Shown here: positions 52,982-61,792 of the stretch, in pieces | Position numbering within the stretch: position 1 is the stretch's first letter | Layout of the letters: every line of letters starts with the position of its first letter | Source of the DNA: Kitasatospora sp. NBC_01246 | Lineage (GTDB): Bacteria; Actinomycetota; Actinomycetes; Streptomycetales; Streptomycetaceae | Direction: 5' to 3' | Assembly (NCBI RefSeq): GCF_036226505.1 | Contig: NZ_CP108484.1 | Span: 1,178,001-1,242,000 of the forward strand | Length of the DNA stretch: 64,000 nt | Notes under the pieces: generated by a model | The model's database searches: none | Told to the model about the DNA's origin: nothing | Seen by the model: only the letters and a program-made list of their open reading frames with translations | Translations under genes and position numbers: made by a program

Positions 52982-53881
52982 TCAGACGTCGACCGGGGCG
53001 GCGGTGGCCAGCGAGCGCTCGGCGGCGGAGAGGATCTCGACCACCCGCAGGCCGAAGGCCGCGCCGCAGGGGTGTGGCTCGCCGGTGCGGGCGGAGTCGC
53101 GCAGGGCGTCCAGGGCGCGGTGGAGCGCGGCCAGCGGGCCCTCGCCGCGCTCGGGGAGGTGGACGACGCCCGACTCGCCGCGCAGCTCCATGCCCGTGCC
53201 GCCGGCCGCGAGCGGGGCGGTCAGGCTGAGCGCGAGGGTGCTGGACGCGCCACCGGCGTGCAGCAGCACGAGGTGGACGGTGTCCCGGGGGCCGGCGACC
53301 GCGGTCACCCGGACCGCGTCGCCCAGCACCGGGAGCAGCACCGAGAGCGCGTGGGGGCCGACGTCCCAGAGCGCGCCCTTCTCCTGCCGCCAGGGCGAGG
53401 CCGCGTACGGGCTGGTGCTGTCGGGTGCGAAGACCGAGCCGAGCCAGTCGGAGCGGCCGGTGAACCAGCCGCCGGTGGCGGCCTGCTTCTCGATCCACGG
53501 CAGCTGCTCGCCGCCGAAGCGGACGGTGAAGAAGACCACCGTGGCGACGCCGTGCGCCTCGGTGGCCTGGACGACACGCCGGGCGTCCGGGACGGTCAGC
53601 GCGACCGGCTTGTCCAGCAGCAGGTGGCAGCCGGCCTCGGCGGCGCGCACCGCGAGGTCCGCCTGGACGGTCGGCGGCAGCGCGATGGAGACGGCGTCCA
53701 CCTCGGCGAGCAGCCGGTCGAGGTCCTGGTGGCCGGGCACGCCGTGCGCCTCGCCGAGCGCGGCGGCCGCCTCGGGCCGGCGGCCCCAGACGCCCGCGAG
53801 CTCGAAGTCGGGGTGCTCCGCCAGTACGGGCGCGTGCACCCGCTCCGCCCAGGGGCCGGTGCCCAGCAGTCCGATCCGCAT
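52982..53881 (-). CDS. Gfo/Idh/MocA-family oxidoreductase
   Basis: The 299-residue protein starts with the NAD-binding motif RIGLLGTGPWAERVH, has the VSIALPPTVQADLA strand and the conserved LLLDKPVALT (DKP/EKP motif). Family members oxidise or reduce sugars, inositols or biliverdin-type compounds. No sugar operon is next to it, so the substrate is open. Confidence 0.9.
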   Translation of the reverse strand: MRIGLLGTGPWAERVHAPVLAEHPDFELAGVWGRRPEAAAALGEAHGVPGHQDLDRLLAEVDAVSIALPPTVQADLAVRAAEAGCHLLLDKPVALTVPDARRVVQATEAHGVATVVFFTVRFGGEQLPWIEKQAATGGWFTGRSDWLGSVFAPDSTSPYAASPWRQEKGALWDVGPHALSVLLPVLGDAVRVTAVAGPRDTVHLVLLHAGGASSTLALSLTAPLAAGGTGMELRGESGVVHLPERGEGPLAALHRALDALRDSARTGEPHPCGAAFGLRVVEILSAAERSLATAAPVDV

Positions 53882-53930
53882 GCTCTCTCTTCTCCCTCGC
53901 TCGTCCCTGCCCGGCGCCGTCGCGCGCTGC

Positions 53931-54599
53931 TCAGCGCTGGACGCGGGCCAGGGTGAACCCGTCGTAGCCCTTGCTGCCGACCGTCTGTACGGAGGTCGCG
54001 GACACCCGCGGCTCGGCGGCGATCAGGTCGTGCAGCCGGCGGATCGCGACCACCGCCGGGTCGTCGCTGTCCGGGTCGGCGACGGCGCCGCGGCGCACCA
54101 CGTTGTCGACCACGATCAGCGAGCCCGGGGCGGTGAGCTCCAGCGCCCGGGCGAAGTACTCGGGGTTGCTCTGCTTGTCCGCGTCGATGAACACCAGGTC
54201 GAACGGCTCGGCGCCGTCCGCCACCAGCGCGGCCAGCGAGTCGGCGGCGCGGCCGAGCCGGACCTCGGCGACCTTCTCCAGGCCCGCCCGCGCGAGGTTC
54301 GCCCGGGCGACCTCGGCGTGCGCCGGGTCGATCTCCAGGGTGATCAGGGTGCCGTCGGCGGGCAGTGCCCGGGCCAGCCAGATCGCGCTGTAGCCGCCGA
54401 GCGTGCCGACCTCCAGGATGCGCCGCGCGCCCTGGGTGAGGGCCAGCAGGTGCAGCAGCTTGCCCTGGTTGGGCGCCACCGCGATGGGCGGCAGCCCCGC
54501 GGCTTCGGCGGCGGCCGTCGCGGCCTCCAGCACCGGGTCGTGCCCGACCAGCCGCTCGGAGAAGTAGGCATCCACCGCGTCCCACGTCTGCTCCGCCAC
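53931..54599 (-). CDS. class I SAM-dependent O-methyltransferase (COMT-type)
   Basis: The 222-residue protein resembles bacterial catechol/caffeoyl-CoA O-methyltransferases: RILEVGTLGGYSAIWLA (motif I), LITLEIDPAHAEVARANL, and FDLVFIDADKQ with the metal-binding Asp, then VVDNVVRRG. It would methylate a catechol-like phenol in a Mg-dependent way. The GTG at 54599 is favoured because GGAGG lies 5 nt upstream; the longer GTG frame (54611) would place the ribosome site inside the gene. Confidence 0.9.
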   Translation of the reverse strand: MAEQTWDAVDAYFSERLVGHDPVLEAATAAAEAAGLPPIAVAPNQGKLLHLLALTQGARRILEVGTLGGYSAIWLARALPADGTLITLEIDPAHAEVARANLARAGLEKVAEVRLGRAADSLAALVADGAEPFDLVFIDADKQSNPEYFARALELTAPGSLIVVDNVVRRGAVADPDSDDPAVVAIRRLHDLIAAEPRVSATSVQTVGSKGYDGFTLARVQR

Positions 54600-54692
54600 A
54601 ACGCCCTCCACCTGCTGCTTTACATGCCACCGCCGGGGTAGCCCGATGCTACCCCGGCGGGAGGACAGCTCTGCTGGAACGCTCCGTGACGA

Positions 54693-55364
54693 TCAGTCCA
54701 CCGCGGGAGCGCCCACCGCGGGCTCGGCGGCGGCGGCCGCCGCCTCCTCGGCCTCCCGGGCCCGGGCGGCCTTGCCGGCCCGGCGCTTCATCAGCCAGGC
54801 CGAGAGGGCGCCGCCGGCCGCGGCCAGCAGCAGACCCACCCAGGAGAAGCGCGACAGCCACTGCTCGGCGACCTTGCCGACCTGGTACACCAGCAGGGTG
54901 GTGCCGCCGGCCCAGACCACGCCGCCCAGCACGTTGGCGATCAGGAACTTCCAGTACGGCATCTTCAGCGCGCCCGCGAGCGGGCCGGCGAAGATCCGCA
55001 GCAGCGCGATGAAGCGGCCGAAGAAGACCGCCCACATGCCCCACTTCTGGAACGAGCGCTCGGCACTGGCCAGGTGGTCCGGCCCGAAGTGCTTGGGGAA
55101 CTTCCGTCCGAGCTTCTCGAACAGCGGCTTGCCGCCCTTGCGCCCGATCGAGTAGCCGATCGAGTCGCCGATGATCGCCCCGAGGATCGCGCAGACCGCG
55201 ACCCAGACCGGGCTGACCACACCGCGGGCGGACAGCAGGGCCGCCGACACCAGGGCGATCTCGCCGGGCAGCGGGATGCCCAGGGACTCCAGCCCGATGA
55301 TCAGCGCGACCAGGGCGTACACCGCACCCGGTGGGACGCTCTCGATCCAGGCGTCGATGTGCAA
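54693..55364 (-). CDS. DedA-family membrane protein
   Basis: This 223-residue DedA/VTT protein has the conserved GLESLGIPLPGEIAL (E and the P-G), the re-entrant GDSIGYSIGRKGGK segment and the FGRFIALLRIFAGPLAGALK motif with the two Arg residues. These proteins flip undecaprenyl-phosphate or phospholipids and support membrane homeostasis. A TTG start at 55364 with GGAGG 7 nt upstream is chosen; the ATG-like longer frame has no ribosome site. The tail after residue 200 is Ala/Glu-rich. Confidence 0.9.
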   Translation of the reverse strand: MHIDAWIESVPPGAVYALVALIIGLESLGIPLPGEIALVSAALLSARGVVSPVWVAVCAILGAIIGDSIGYSIGRKGGKPLFEKLGRKFPKHFGPDHLASAERSFQKWGMWAVFFGRFIALLRIFAGPLAGALKMPYWKFLIANVLGGVVWAGGTTLLVYQVGKVAEQWLSRFSWVGLLLAAAGGALSAWLMKRRAGKAARAREAEEAAAAAAEPAVGAPAVD

Positions 55365-55648
55365 GGCCGTACCTCCGTGGCAGGACGAGATCCGTTCGTG
55401 GGACGGGCCGTGCCCGGTCCGGCGGGTCTCGACGACGATCCGATGGCGGCACCAGGCCGCTCCCCGAAAGATGCAGCCTAACGTGCCGGGCGGCCTGTCC
55501 CCCCGGCCGATCACCCCCGATTACGACGTACGACACACCTCCGTGGTTCCGGATGGCGGCACCCGGCGTCGGGAAGCGGGGCCGGGCCCGCACGCCCCGG
55601 CGGACGGTGGCCCGGTGGTCGGTGTCGGAGCGCGGGCGGCGTCCGGGG

Positions 55649-55969
55649 TCAGACGCGGTACGCGGCGACGTAGCGGGCGGGGTCCCGGTGGAGGTCGCCG
55701 CGCCAGCGTCGCAGGCAACGGTCGGCGAACGTGCTGCCGGTCTCGACGAGGTCGTCCAGCGGGTCGAGGCAGGCGGGGACGTGCGGAGGCTCGACGCCGG
55801 CGGCGACACGGGCGGACAGGCCGGCCCGGGCGAGGCGGAGGAGTTCGGCGGCGAGGGGTCGGACGGGGTCGCCACCGAGCTTGGCGGACAGGCCCAGGGC
55901 GGGGAGCGCGGCGAGTGCGGCGTGATGGTCCTGCGGGGTGTAGTGCCCGAGCAACTCCCAGACTGCGGC
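55649..55969 (-). pseudogene. probable C-terminal remnant of a glutamate-cysteine ligase (GCS2/EgtA-like)
   Basis: A 101-106-residue frame ends LVETGSTFADRCLRRWRGDL then HRDPARYVAAYRV. The pattern of LDPLDDLVETG, ADR(C)L and the short terminal strand recalls the C-terminus of GCS2-family glutamate-cysteine ligases (normally about 400 residues). An in-frame stop lies just upstream (about 55970-55972), and no ATP-binding or N-terminal part is present. It looks like the tail of a larger, lost gene. The family call is from memory and moderately uncertain. Confidence 0.4.
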
Positions 55970-56207
55970 TCAGGATTCGGGGTGCTACGTCAGACCGGTC
56001 CACAGGGAACGGCGACCCGGCCCCGCGCTCCGGGCACCGGGTGCGGGAGGGAACGCGGGAACGCAAAGCTCGTATCGAACATCGACACCGCACCTCTCCG
56101 CCGCGGGACTCCCGCCCAGCCTCGGCGAGGCATCGTTCGCATGCCACCCAGCGGCACCCATCCGGCGACCGCCCGGTGGCGCCGGGCCGGCCCCCGCCGG
56201 CGACGGA

Positions 56208-56780
56208 TCAGCGCGCGCCGGCCCTGGAACGGCGGTGGTAGTCCACGGTGACGATCGCGAGCAACGGGCCCCAGAGCAGCAGCGGGGCGTAGCAGAGGGT
56301 CATGGCCAGACCCGCCAGGCCGTGCGGGGCCTCCGGGTTGCCCATGGCGTTCGGGCCGTACCACCCGCCGAAGCCGGCGGCGAAGGTGAGCGCGGTGACC
56401 GCCACCGCCCCCAGTCCGGCGGGGACCACGGCGGCCCATGGACGCACCCGGCGGCCGCCGATCAGCGGCAGCCAGCTGGGGGTGACCCGGCCCCAGGGGC
56501 GGACCAGGCCCAGGGAGAGGAAGGCCAGCGTCTCGGCGAGCGCGCTCAGGGCGAGCACGTAGAGGGTGGCCCAGCCCGGCATGTGGGCCGTCATCTGCCG
56601 TTCCATCGCCCCGGAGAATCCGACCGGGATGCCGACGCCCAGGGCGACCCGCCAGAGCCCGGACGGGACGGCGGTCAGCGCCGCGACCTTGGCCACCCGG
56701 ACCGCCCACGGTGCGGCGGGCCGGTACGGGAGCGGGGTGGCGACGGCACTGGTGGTGGGGGTGACCGCGGTGTCCAGCAT
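56208..56780 (-). CDS. polytopic membrane protein, unrecognised
   Basis: The 190-residue protein has about four to five helices (RVAKVAALTAVPSGLWRVAL, TLYVLALSALAETLAFLSLG, VVPAGLGAVAVTALTFAAGF, AGLAMTLCYAPLLLWGPLLA). Similar small actinobacterial membrane proteins sit by two-component genes; their role is unknown. GAGGAA stands before the ATG. It is divergent from the histidine kinase gene, 153 bp away, and could be a target of that system. Confidence 0.75.
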   Translation of the reverse strand: MLDTAVTPTTSAVATPLPYRPAAPWAVRVAKVAALTAVPSGLWRVALGVGIPVGFSGAMERQMTAHMPGWATLYVLALSALAETLAFLSLGLVRPWGRVTPSWLPLIGGRRVRPWAAVVPAGLGAVAVTALTFAAGFGGWYGPNAMGNPEAPHGLAGLAMTLCYAPLLLWGPLLAIVTVDYHRRSRAGAR

Positions 56781-56933
56781 CGGAGTTCCTCTCGTCGTTC
56801 GGTGTGCCTCCAGCCTGGCGGCGGGGCCGGTACCGGCGGCAGATGCCGATCGGGAGGTCCGCGGGCGCCCCGCCGCCCCGGCATGTGCCGTTCGGCACGG
56901 GTGGCGGCGCCGCCCGGTGCATAGGCTGGGCGC

Positions 56934-57980
56934 ATGATCGGGGAATGGGGGAGCATCGTGCCGGTGCTCGCGGTGGCGGCCGCAGTGCGGATCGGACGGC
57001 CACGGCCGACGGCGGCGGCGGGGGTGGTCTCGCTCGCGCTGACCGCCGTCGGGGCGGCGCTGGGCGGCTTCGGCGAGGACGGCCCGGCGGGGCCGGTCGG
57101 GGTGGCCGAACTGATCGGGCTGCTGGTCCTGGTGACGGTGACGGTGCGCACCGGCCGGGGCCGGGTGGCCGTCGGGGTCCTGGCGGCGGCGCTGCTCTGC
57201 TGGCCGCTGCGCTATGCCGCGCCGGTCGAGGGCTGGCAGCAGGTCGGACTCCTCGGCTTCGGCGCGGTCGGGGCCCTGGGGGCGGCGCTGGTCGGCTTCT
57301 ACCTCTGGTCGCTGGACGGCCTCCGGCGCCGCGAGGTGGCGGCCGCACGCCGGGCCGAACAGCTGGAACTCGCCCACGACCTGCACGACTTCGTGGCCCA
57401 CGACGTCAGCGGGATGGTCGCGCTGGCCCAGGCCGGCGGCTTCCTGGCGGAGCCGCACCCCGAACTGGCCGGGGTGTTCCGGCGGATCGAGCAGTCCGGC
57501 CAGCAGGCGCTCTCCTCGCTGGACCGGACGGTCGCCCTGCTGCGCACCCCGGACGAGGACGCCGCCGGCCGCCGGGCCCCGCAGCCCGGCCTGGCCGAAC
57601 TCCCCGCGCTGGCCGAACGGTTCACCGCCTCCGGGGCCGCCGAGGTCCGGCTCGACCTGCCGGAGCGGCCGGTCGGCCGGGAGGCCGGGGCCACCGTCCA
57701 CCGGATCGTGGTCGAGGCGCTGACCAATGTCCGGCGGCACGCCCCCGCCGCCCGATCGGTCACCGTGTCCGTCCGCCGACTCGACGGGCAGCGGCTGGAG
57801 TTGACCGTCGCCGACGACGGCGGAGCGGTGGAGAGCCCGCCCCGGCACCGGGGCGGGCACGGCCTGAGCGCCCTGGCCGCCCGGGTCGAGGCGCTCGGCG
57901 GTACGCTCGACGCCGGGCGCGCCGGGCAGGGCTGGCTGGTCACCGCCACGTTTCCGCTGCCGGCCGAAGGGGCCTCATGA
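56934..57980 (+). CDS. sensor histidine kinase (HisKA_3 type)
   Basis: The 348-residue protein has four to five N-terminal helices (about 7-125), a coiled segment and the HisKA_3 motif HDLHDFVAHDVSG with the phospho-acceptor H151. The HATPase_c domain shows VVEALTNVRRHAP (N box) and GHGLSALAARVEALGGTLDA (G2 box). The sensor part is embedded in the membrane with no large external loop. It overlaps the response-regulator gene by four bases, so signal passes to that partner. Confidence 0.92.
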   Translation: MIGEWGSIVPVLAVAAAVRIGRPRPTAAAGVVSLALTAVGAALGGFGEDGPAGPVGVAELIGLLVLVTVTVRTGRGRVAVGVLAAALLCWPLRYAAPVEGWQQVGLLGFGAVGALGAALVGFYLWSLDGLRRREVAAARRAEQLELAHDLHDFVAHDVSGMVALAQAGGFLAEPHPELAGVFRRIEQSGQQALSSLDRTVALLRTPDEDAAGRRAPQPGLAELPALAERFTASGAAEVRLDLPERPVGREAGATVHRIVVEALTNVRRHAPAARSVTVSVRRLDGQRLELTVADDGGAVESPPRHRGGHGLSALAARVEALGGTLDAGRAGQGWLVTATFPLPAEGAS

Positions 57981-58624
57981 GCATCCGCGTCCTCCTGGCC
58001 GACGACCACGACGACGTCCGCGCGGCCTACCGGATGATCCTGGACGCCCAGCCCGACCTCACCGTGGTGGCGGAGGCCGCCGACGGCCTCGCCGCGTTCG
58101 AACAGGCCCGCCTGCTCCGCCCCGACGTGGTGCTGGCGGACATCCGGATGCCGAAGCTGGACGGCCTGGAACTGACCCGGCGGCTGGCCGGGCCCGAGGT
58201 AGCCGACCCGCTGCGGGTGGTCGTGGTGACCACCTTCGACCTGGACGAGTACGTGCACGCCGCGCTCCGGCACGGCGCGGCCGGCTTCCTGCTCAAGCGG
58301 TCCAGCCCCGCCCTGCTGGTCGAGGCGGTCCGGGCGGCGGTGGCCGGTGACACCCTGATCAGCCCGCAGGTCACCGTCCGGCTGCTGCGTCAACTGGCCG
58401 CCCCCGCCCCGGCGTCGCCGCAGGCGGAGCCCGTCGAGCCGCTGACCCCGCGGGAGACCGAGATCGCCGGGCTGGTCTCGGGCGGGGCGACCAACGCGGA
58501 GATCGCCGAGCAGTTGTTCATCTCGGCCGGCACGGTCAAGAACCACCTGGCGAACATCCAGCGCAAGCTCGGCGTGCGGAACCGGGTCGGCATCGCCGCC
58601 TCGGTCTGGGGCGACCGCCGATAG
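57977..58624 (+). CDS. NarL/LuxR-type response regulator
   Basis: A 215-residue regulator: receiver domain (acid pocket D9, D10 and phospho-acceptor D55 in VVLADIRMP), a conserved Lys near 108 (GFLLKRS), and a LuxR-type HTH (about 148-205: LTPRETEIAGLVSGGATNAE then IAEQLFISAGTVKNHLANIQ). It starts inside the kinase stop codon (ATGA at 57977-57980). The stop codon TAG lies in the first unit of an 18-bp tandem repeat. Confidence 0.93.
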   Translation: MSIRVLLADDHDDVRAAYRMILDAQPDLTVVAEAADGLAAFEQARLLRPDVVLADIRMPKLDGLELTRRLAGPEVADPLRVVVVTTFDLDEYVHAALRHGAAGFLLKRSSPALLVEAVRAAVAGDTLISPQVTVRLLRQLAAPAPASPQAEPVEPLTPRETEIAGLVSGGATNAEIAEQLFISAGTVKNHLANIQRKLGVRNRVGIAASVWGDRR

Positions 58625-58709
58625 CGGGAGGGCCGTCGATAGCGGGACGGCCGGTGATAGCGGGACGGCCGGTGATAGCGGGACGGCCGGTGATAGCGGG
58701 ACGGCCGGT
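58620..58709. repeat. 18-bp tandem repeat, five copies, containing the response-regulator stop
   Basis: GATAGCGGGACGGCCGGT is exact at 58638, 58656, 58674 and 58692; the first unit (58620) differs at three bases. Because 18 is a multiple of three, every unit repeats the TAG stop in the frame of the regulator gene. Confidence 0.95.
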
Positions 58710-58724
58710 GAGGCCGGCGGCCGC

Positions 58725-59198
58725 CTACGGGGGCGGCAGGAGGCTTCCCAGCGGGCCGAGGTCGAGGTTCAGGTCGGCGCGGTTCAGGCCGTAGCGGGCG
58801 CAGAGGTCGTCCATCCTGTCGTGAAGCGCCATCAGGGTCGCACCGAGTCGCTCCTCCTGCTCCTCGCTGAGGTCCCCGGCGTCGACCCGGCGCAGCGCCT
58901 GGCGCTCCATGAGCTGCCGCAGGAGTTCGACCAGGGTGAGCACGAGCTGGACCAGGTCCCGTTCGACGTTCTCGGGGTCGGTGCCGTCGGTGTTGATCCT
59001 GCGGGCCGGGTGGGGCTGCCGGTCCCGCACCCGACGGCCGTCCTCGGGGGACGCGGGCAGCAGGCGGAACGCGCGATCGGCGGCCGCGGCGACCTCCGCG
59101 TAGCGACGGTCCCGGCCGTCACGCTCGGCGCGGTCGGCGCGGCCGGTGTCACCGTCGCGGCCGGCACCGCCGGTCCGACCGGCGTCCGAGGGGCTCAC
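58725..59198 (-). CDS. gvpK: gas vesicle protein GvpK
   Basis: The 157-residue protein matches GvpK: a variable Arg-rich N-terminus and the conserved C-terminal RDLVQLVLTLVELLRQLMER and LSEEQEERLGATLMALHDRM. GvpK is needed for vesicle assembly but its mechanism is unclear. It is the last gene of the leftward cluster; the ATG at 59198 overlaps the stop of gvpS (ATGA). Confidence 0.92.
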   Translation of the reverse strand: MSPSDAGRTGGAGRDGDTGRADRAERDGRDRRYAEVAAAADRAFRLLPASPEDGRRVRDRQPHPARRINTDGTDPENVERDLVQLVLTLVELLRQLMERQALRRVDAGDLSEEQEERLGATLMALHDRMDDLCARYGLNRADLNLDLGPLGSLLPPP

Positions 59199-59446
59199 GG
59201 CCCATCACCGCCGAGCCGCCTGCCGTCCTGCCACGGGGAGAGCTCCGGGCCGCTGATCGAGACGATCAGGGCCCGCAGCGAGATGCGCACGAGGTCGACG
59301 TCGGCGACGGACAGCACGATGTCGCCGGTGAGGACGACACCCCCGCCCAGCAGCCGGTCCAGGAGGTCGACGAGGGCGATCCGGCGGTCCGGCAGCGGCT
59401 CCTGCCCGCCGTACCGGTCGCCCGGCCCGGGCTGCTGACCGTTCAT
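59195..59446 (-). CDS. gvpS: GvpA-family minor protein GvpS
   Basis: An 83-residue GvpA-like protein: IALVDLLDRLLGGGVVLTGD followed by VLSVADVDLVRISLRALIVS, the GvpA/J/M core. It lies between gvpK and gvpL, the place of gvpS in streptomycete clusters. Its stop overlaps the gvpK start and its start overlaps the gvpL stop. Confidence 0.85.
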   Translation of the reverse strand: MNGQQPGPGDRYGGQEPLPDRRIALVDLLDRLLGGGVVLTGDIVLSVADVDLVRISLRALIVSISGPELSPWQDGRRLGGDGP

Positions 59447-60252
59447 ACCGGCCGTTCACCACCCGTCGGCTCGTCCTGGGGCAGGACGGCGAAGGAGTAG
59501 GGCGCCCACGGGCCGGTGACCTCGACGCGGACCCCGTTCAGCCCCTGCCCCGCCCGCAGGACGTCCTCGCGGAACACCCCGGCCCGCTCCACGGGCACCA
59601 GGTAGGCGTCGTTGAGCACGTTCTCGCCCTGCTCCCCCACCGGCTCCCCGCTGTGGACGCGGTGGTGCGCCCGGGCCACCGCCAGTCGGGCTGCGGCGGC
59701 CTCCACCCGGGCCGCCGCCTGTTCCGCGGCGCGGTAGCGCTCCGCGTGCCGGTCGCGCACGGCCCTCCGGGCGTGCAGGTAGGCCCGGCCCGGCCCGACG
59801 TCCGCGGGCGGCGGACCCTCGGGCACCGGATCCGGTGCCGGAGCCTCGACATAGATCTTCACGCCCCATTCGACCTGCGCCGCGAGCCGGGCGAGCGCCG
59901 CCGTGAACTCGTCCTGCCGGGCGTCGAGGGCGCTGCGCACGCCGTCGTCGTCGAAGTACACCGTCGCGAGGCGCAGCGGGAGGACGGTGGTGACCGCGGC
60001 GAGCGCGGCGACCACGGCGTGGTGGGCCCGGGCCGCGGTTTCGAGCCACTGGAGGTCCTCCAGGTGCTCGGCGAGGGCGTCCTGCCGGAAGTCCTCGGCG
60101 GGTACGCGGCTGACGGCCGCCGCGAGCCCGGGGTCTTCGGCGTGCAGGAGCAGCACCGGGGCGCCGGCGATCCCGTGCGCGCCGGCGGCGGCGGGCCCGA
60201 GGGCTTCGGTGCTCCTGGCGACGGCGTAGGCGTAGACGACGGTGCCGGCCAT
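59443..60252 (-). CDS. gvpL: GvpL/GvpF-family protein
   Basis: The 269-residue protein has the GvpF/L fold: MAGTVVYAYAVARSTEALG at the N-terminus, a central VLPLRLATVYFDDDGVRSAL, and the C-terminal LNDAYLVPVERAGVFREDVL with TGPWAPYSF. GvpF/L proteins act at early assembly, perhaps on the vesicle wall edge. The start at 60252 overlaps the gvpJ stop (TGATG). Confidence 0.9.
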   Translation of the reverse strand: MAGTVVYAYAVARSTEALGPAAAGAHGIAGAPVLLLHAEDPGLAAAVSRVPAEDFRQDALAEHLEDLQWLETAARAHHAVVAALAAVTTVLPLRLATVYFDDDGVRSALDARQDEFTAALARLAAQVEWGVKIYVEAPAPDPVPEGPPPADVGPGRAYLHARRAVRDRHAERYRAAEQAAARVEAAAARLAVARAHHRVHSGEPVGEQGENVLNDAYLVPVERAGVFREDVLRAGQGLNGVRVEVTGPWAPYSFAVLPQDEPTGGERPV

Positions 60253-60716
60253 CACTCCTCCCGGGTGCGTCGCGTGCGGGGCGCCGGGGCGGCGCGCTTC
60301 GCGCGTGCGGGGCGGCGGACGGGGGGCTCCTCGGCGGCCGGGGGCAGGCCCGGCTCCGCCCGCAGCCGGGCGAGTTCGCCGCGCAGGCGCTCGTTCTCGG
60401 CCTCCAGTTCCCGTGCCGGCTCCCGGTCGGCGGCCGGCAGGCGGTCGCCCCGGGCGCGCGAGGAGAGCGAGGGATCGTGCTCCCACCAGTCGATGCCCAT
60501 CTCCTTGGCCTTGTCCACCGAGGCGACCAGCAGGCGCAGTTTGATGGTGAGCAGTTCGATGTCGAGCAGGTTGATCTGGATGTCACCGGCGATGACGATG
60601 CCCTTGTCGAGGACGCGTTCGAGGATGTCGGCGAGGTTGGCGGAGGAGCCCTGGGCGTAGGGCGGTGCGGCTCGGGAGGAGGTGGAGCCGAACCTGTCGG
60701 CGATGGGTTGTGTCAC
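60252..60716 (-). CDS. gvpJ: GvpA-family minor protein GvpJ with charged tail
   Basis: The 154-residue protein has a GvpA core (about 27-70: LADILERVLDKGIVIAGDIQ then INLLDIELLTIKLRLLVASV) and a ~80-residue Arg/Glu-rich tail (ENERLRGELARLRAEPG) likely a coiled coil. Such extended GvpJ proteins are minor shell components important for vesicle shape. It starts with GTG. Confidence 0.88.
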   Translation of the reverse strand: MTQPIADRFGSTSSRAAPPYAQGSSANLADILERVLDKGIVIAGDIQINLLDIELLTIKLRLLVASVDKAKEMGIDWWEHDPSLSSRARGDRLPAADREPARELEAENERLRGELARLRAEPGLPPAAEEPPVRRPARAKRAAPAPRTRRTREE

Positions 60717-60768
60717 GACCGTTCGGCCTTCCTCTCCTGGTTCGGGCCCCTGGCCGGGGCCGGACGCA

Positions 60769-61017
60769 TCACGGCTCCCCGCGCTGCCATGCCCTGATCT
60801 CGTCCAGCCGGTCGAGGAGTTCGTCCTCCCGCCGGTCGAAGGTCTCCTCGTCGATGTCGCCGGCGAGCAGGGCCTGCTCCAGTTCGGCCAGTTCGCGTTC
60901 GACGGGCGCGGGATCGTAGTACTGCTGCTCGGCTGCTTCCTGGATGCGTTCGGCCACCCACACGGCGCCGCGGACGGGTGCCAGCGGCAGGGTGAGGATC
61001 TGCGTGATCAGACCCAT
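60769..61017 (-). CDS. gvpG: gas vesicle protein GvpG
   Basis: The 82-residue protein has the GvpG pattern: hydrophobic start MGLITQILTLPLAPVRGAVW and then an acidic helical segment REDELLDRLDEIRAWQRGE. GvpG is an accessory assembly factor. It lies 52 bp before gvpJ; no gvpY or gvpZ gene lies between them. Confidence 0.88.
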   Translation of the reverse strand: MGLITQILTLPLAPVRGAVWVAERIQEAAEQQYYDPAPVERELAELEQALLAGDIDEETFDRREDELLDRLDEIRAWQRGEP

Positions 61018-61075
61018 GGCTTCCTCGCTTCCTCCGCATCATCTTCTCCGCGTCGCTTTCTGCGCGTCCTCGGAC

Positions 61076-61789
61076 TCAGACGAAGCTGTACGCGGGCAAC
61101 GGACCGTGCAGGCGCAGGTCCACGCTGTCACCGAGTTCGGCTGCGAGGCCCTTCTCGGCCGTCAGGAAGGCGTCCTCGGCGTCACGGGCGACGAGGAACG
61201 AGATGCTCAGGAAGACGTCGCCGGACGGCGGGGAGGATCGCTCGTCGCGCGCATGGGGCCGCAGTGCCTGGGTGATGCCGGCGGCGAGGGCCTCCTGGCG
61301 GGCGCGCACCTCCTGGGAGACGAGTTCGCCGAGCACCACCGGGGCGTCGGGGGCGGCGCGCCCGCCGCGGATCTCGTCGTTGAGGCGCCGGGCCTCCGGC
61401 GACTCCGCCAGGATCCGGCGCAACAGGCTCTCCTCGTCCTCGGTGGCCTTGAGGTGGAACTCGGCGCACCCGTCGAGTTCGCTCAGCCGGGCCGCGTACT
61501 GCTCGGCGTTTTCGGTGAGGGCCGCGCGGACGGCGTCGTCGTCGGGGGCGGTCAGGCCGAAGCGCAGCGGGAGAACCGTGCCGCCGGCCATGAGGCGCTC
61601 CTGCACCGCCTGGTGGGCGGCGAGGTCGCGGCGTTTGGCGCGCAGGCCGGGCGGCGCGTCGCTGACGACCGCGGTCAGCCGTCCGCCGTCGACGGTCCGC
61701 AGGGCGGCGGGGTCCGCTCCGACTCCCGCGAGGCCGCTCAGGTCGAGCGGATGCGTGCCGGCGACGATGGAGTAGACGTAGACGGCCAT
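61076..61789 (-). CDS. gvpF: gas vesicle protein GvpF
   Basis: The 237-residue protein is GvpF/L-like: MAVYVYSIVAGTHPLDL at the start, the conserved TVLPLRFGLTAPDDDAVRAAL, and a C-terminal SISFLVARDAEDAFLTAEKG. GvpF is the copy generally found next to gvpA and binds the GvpA shell protein. It starts only 3 bp after the gvpA stop codon. Confidence 0.92.
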   Translation of the reverse strand: MAVYVYSIVAGTHPLDLSGLAGVGADPAALRTVDGGRLTAVVSDAPPGLRAKRRDLAAHQAVQERLMAGGTVLPLRFGLTAPDDDAVRAALTENAEQYAARLSELDGCAEFHLKATEDEESLLRRILAESPEARRLNDEIRGGRAAPDAPVVLGELVSQEVRARQEALAAGITQALRPHARDERSSPPSGDVFLSISFLVARDAEDAFLTAEKGLAAELGDSVDLRLHGPLPAYSFV

Positions 61790-61792
61790 GGT

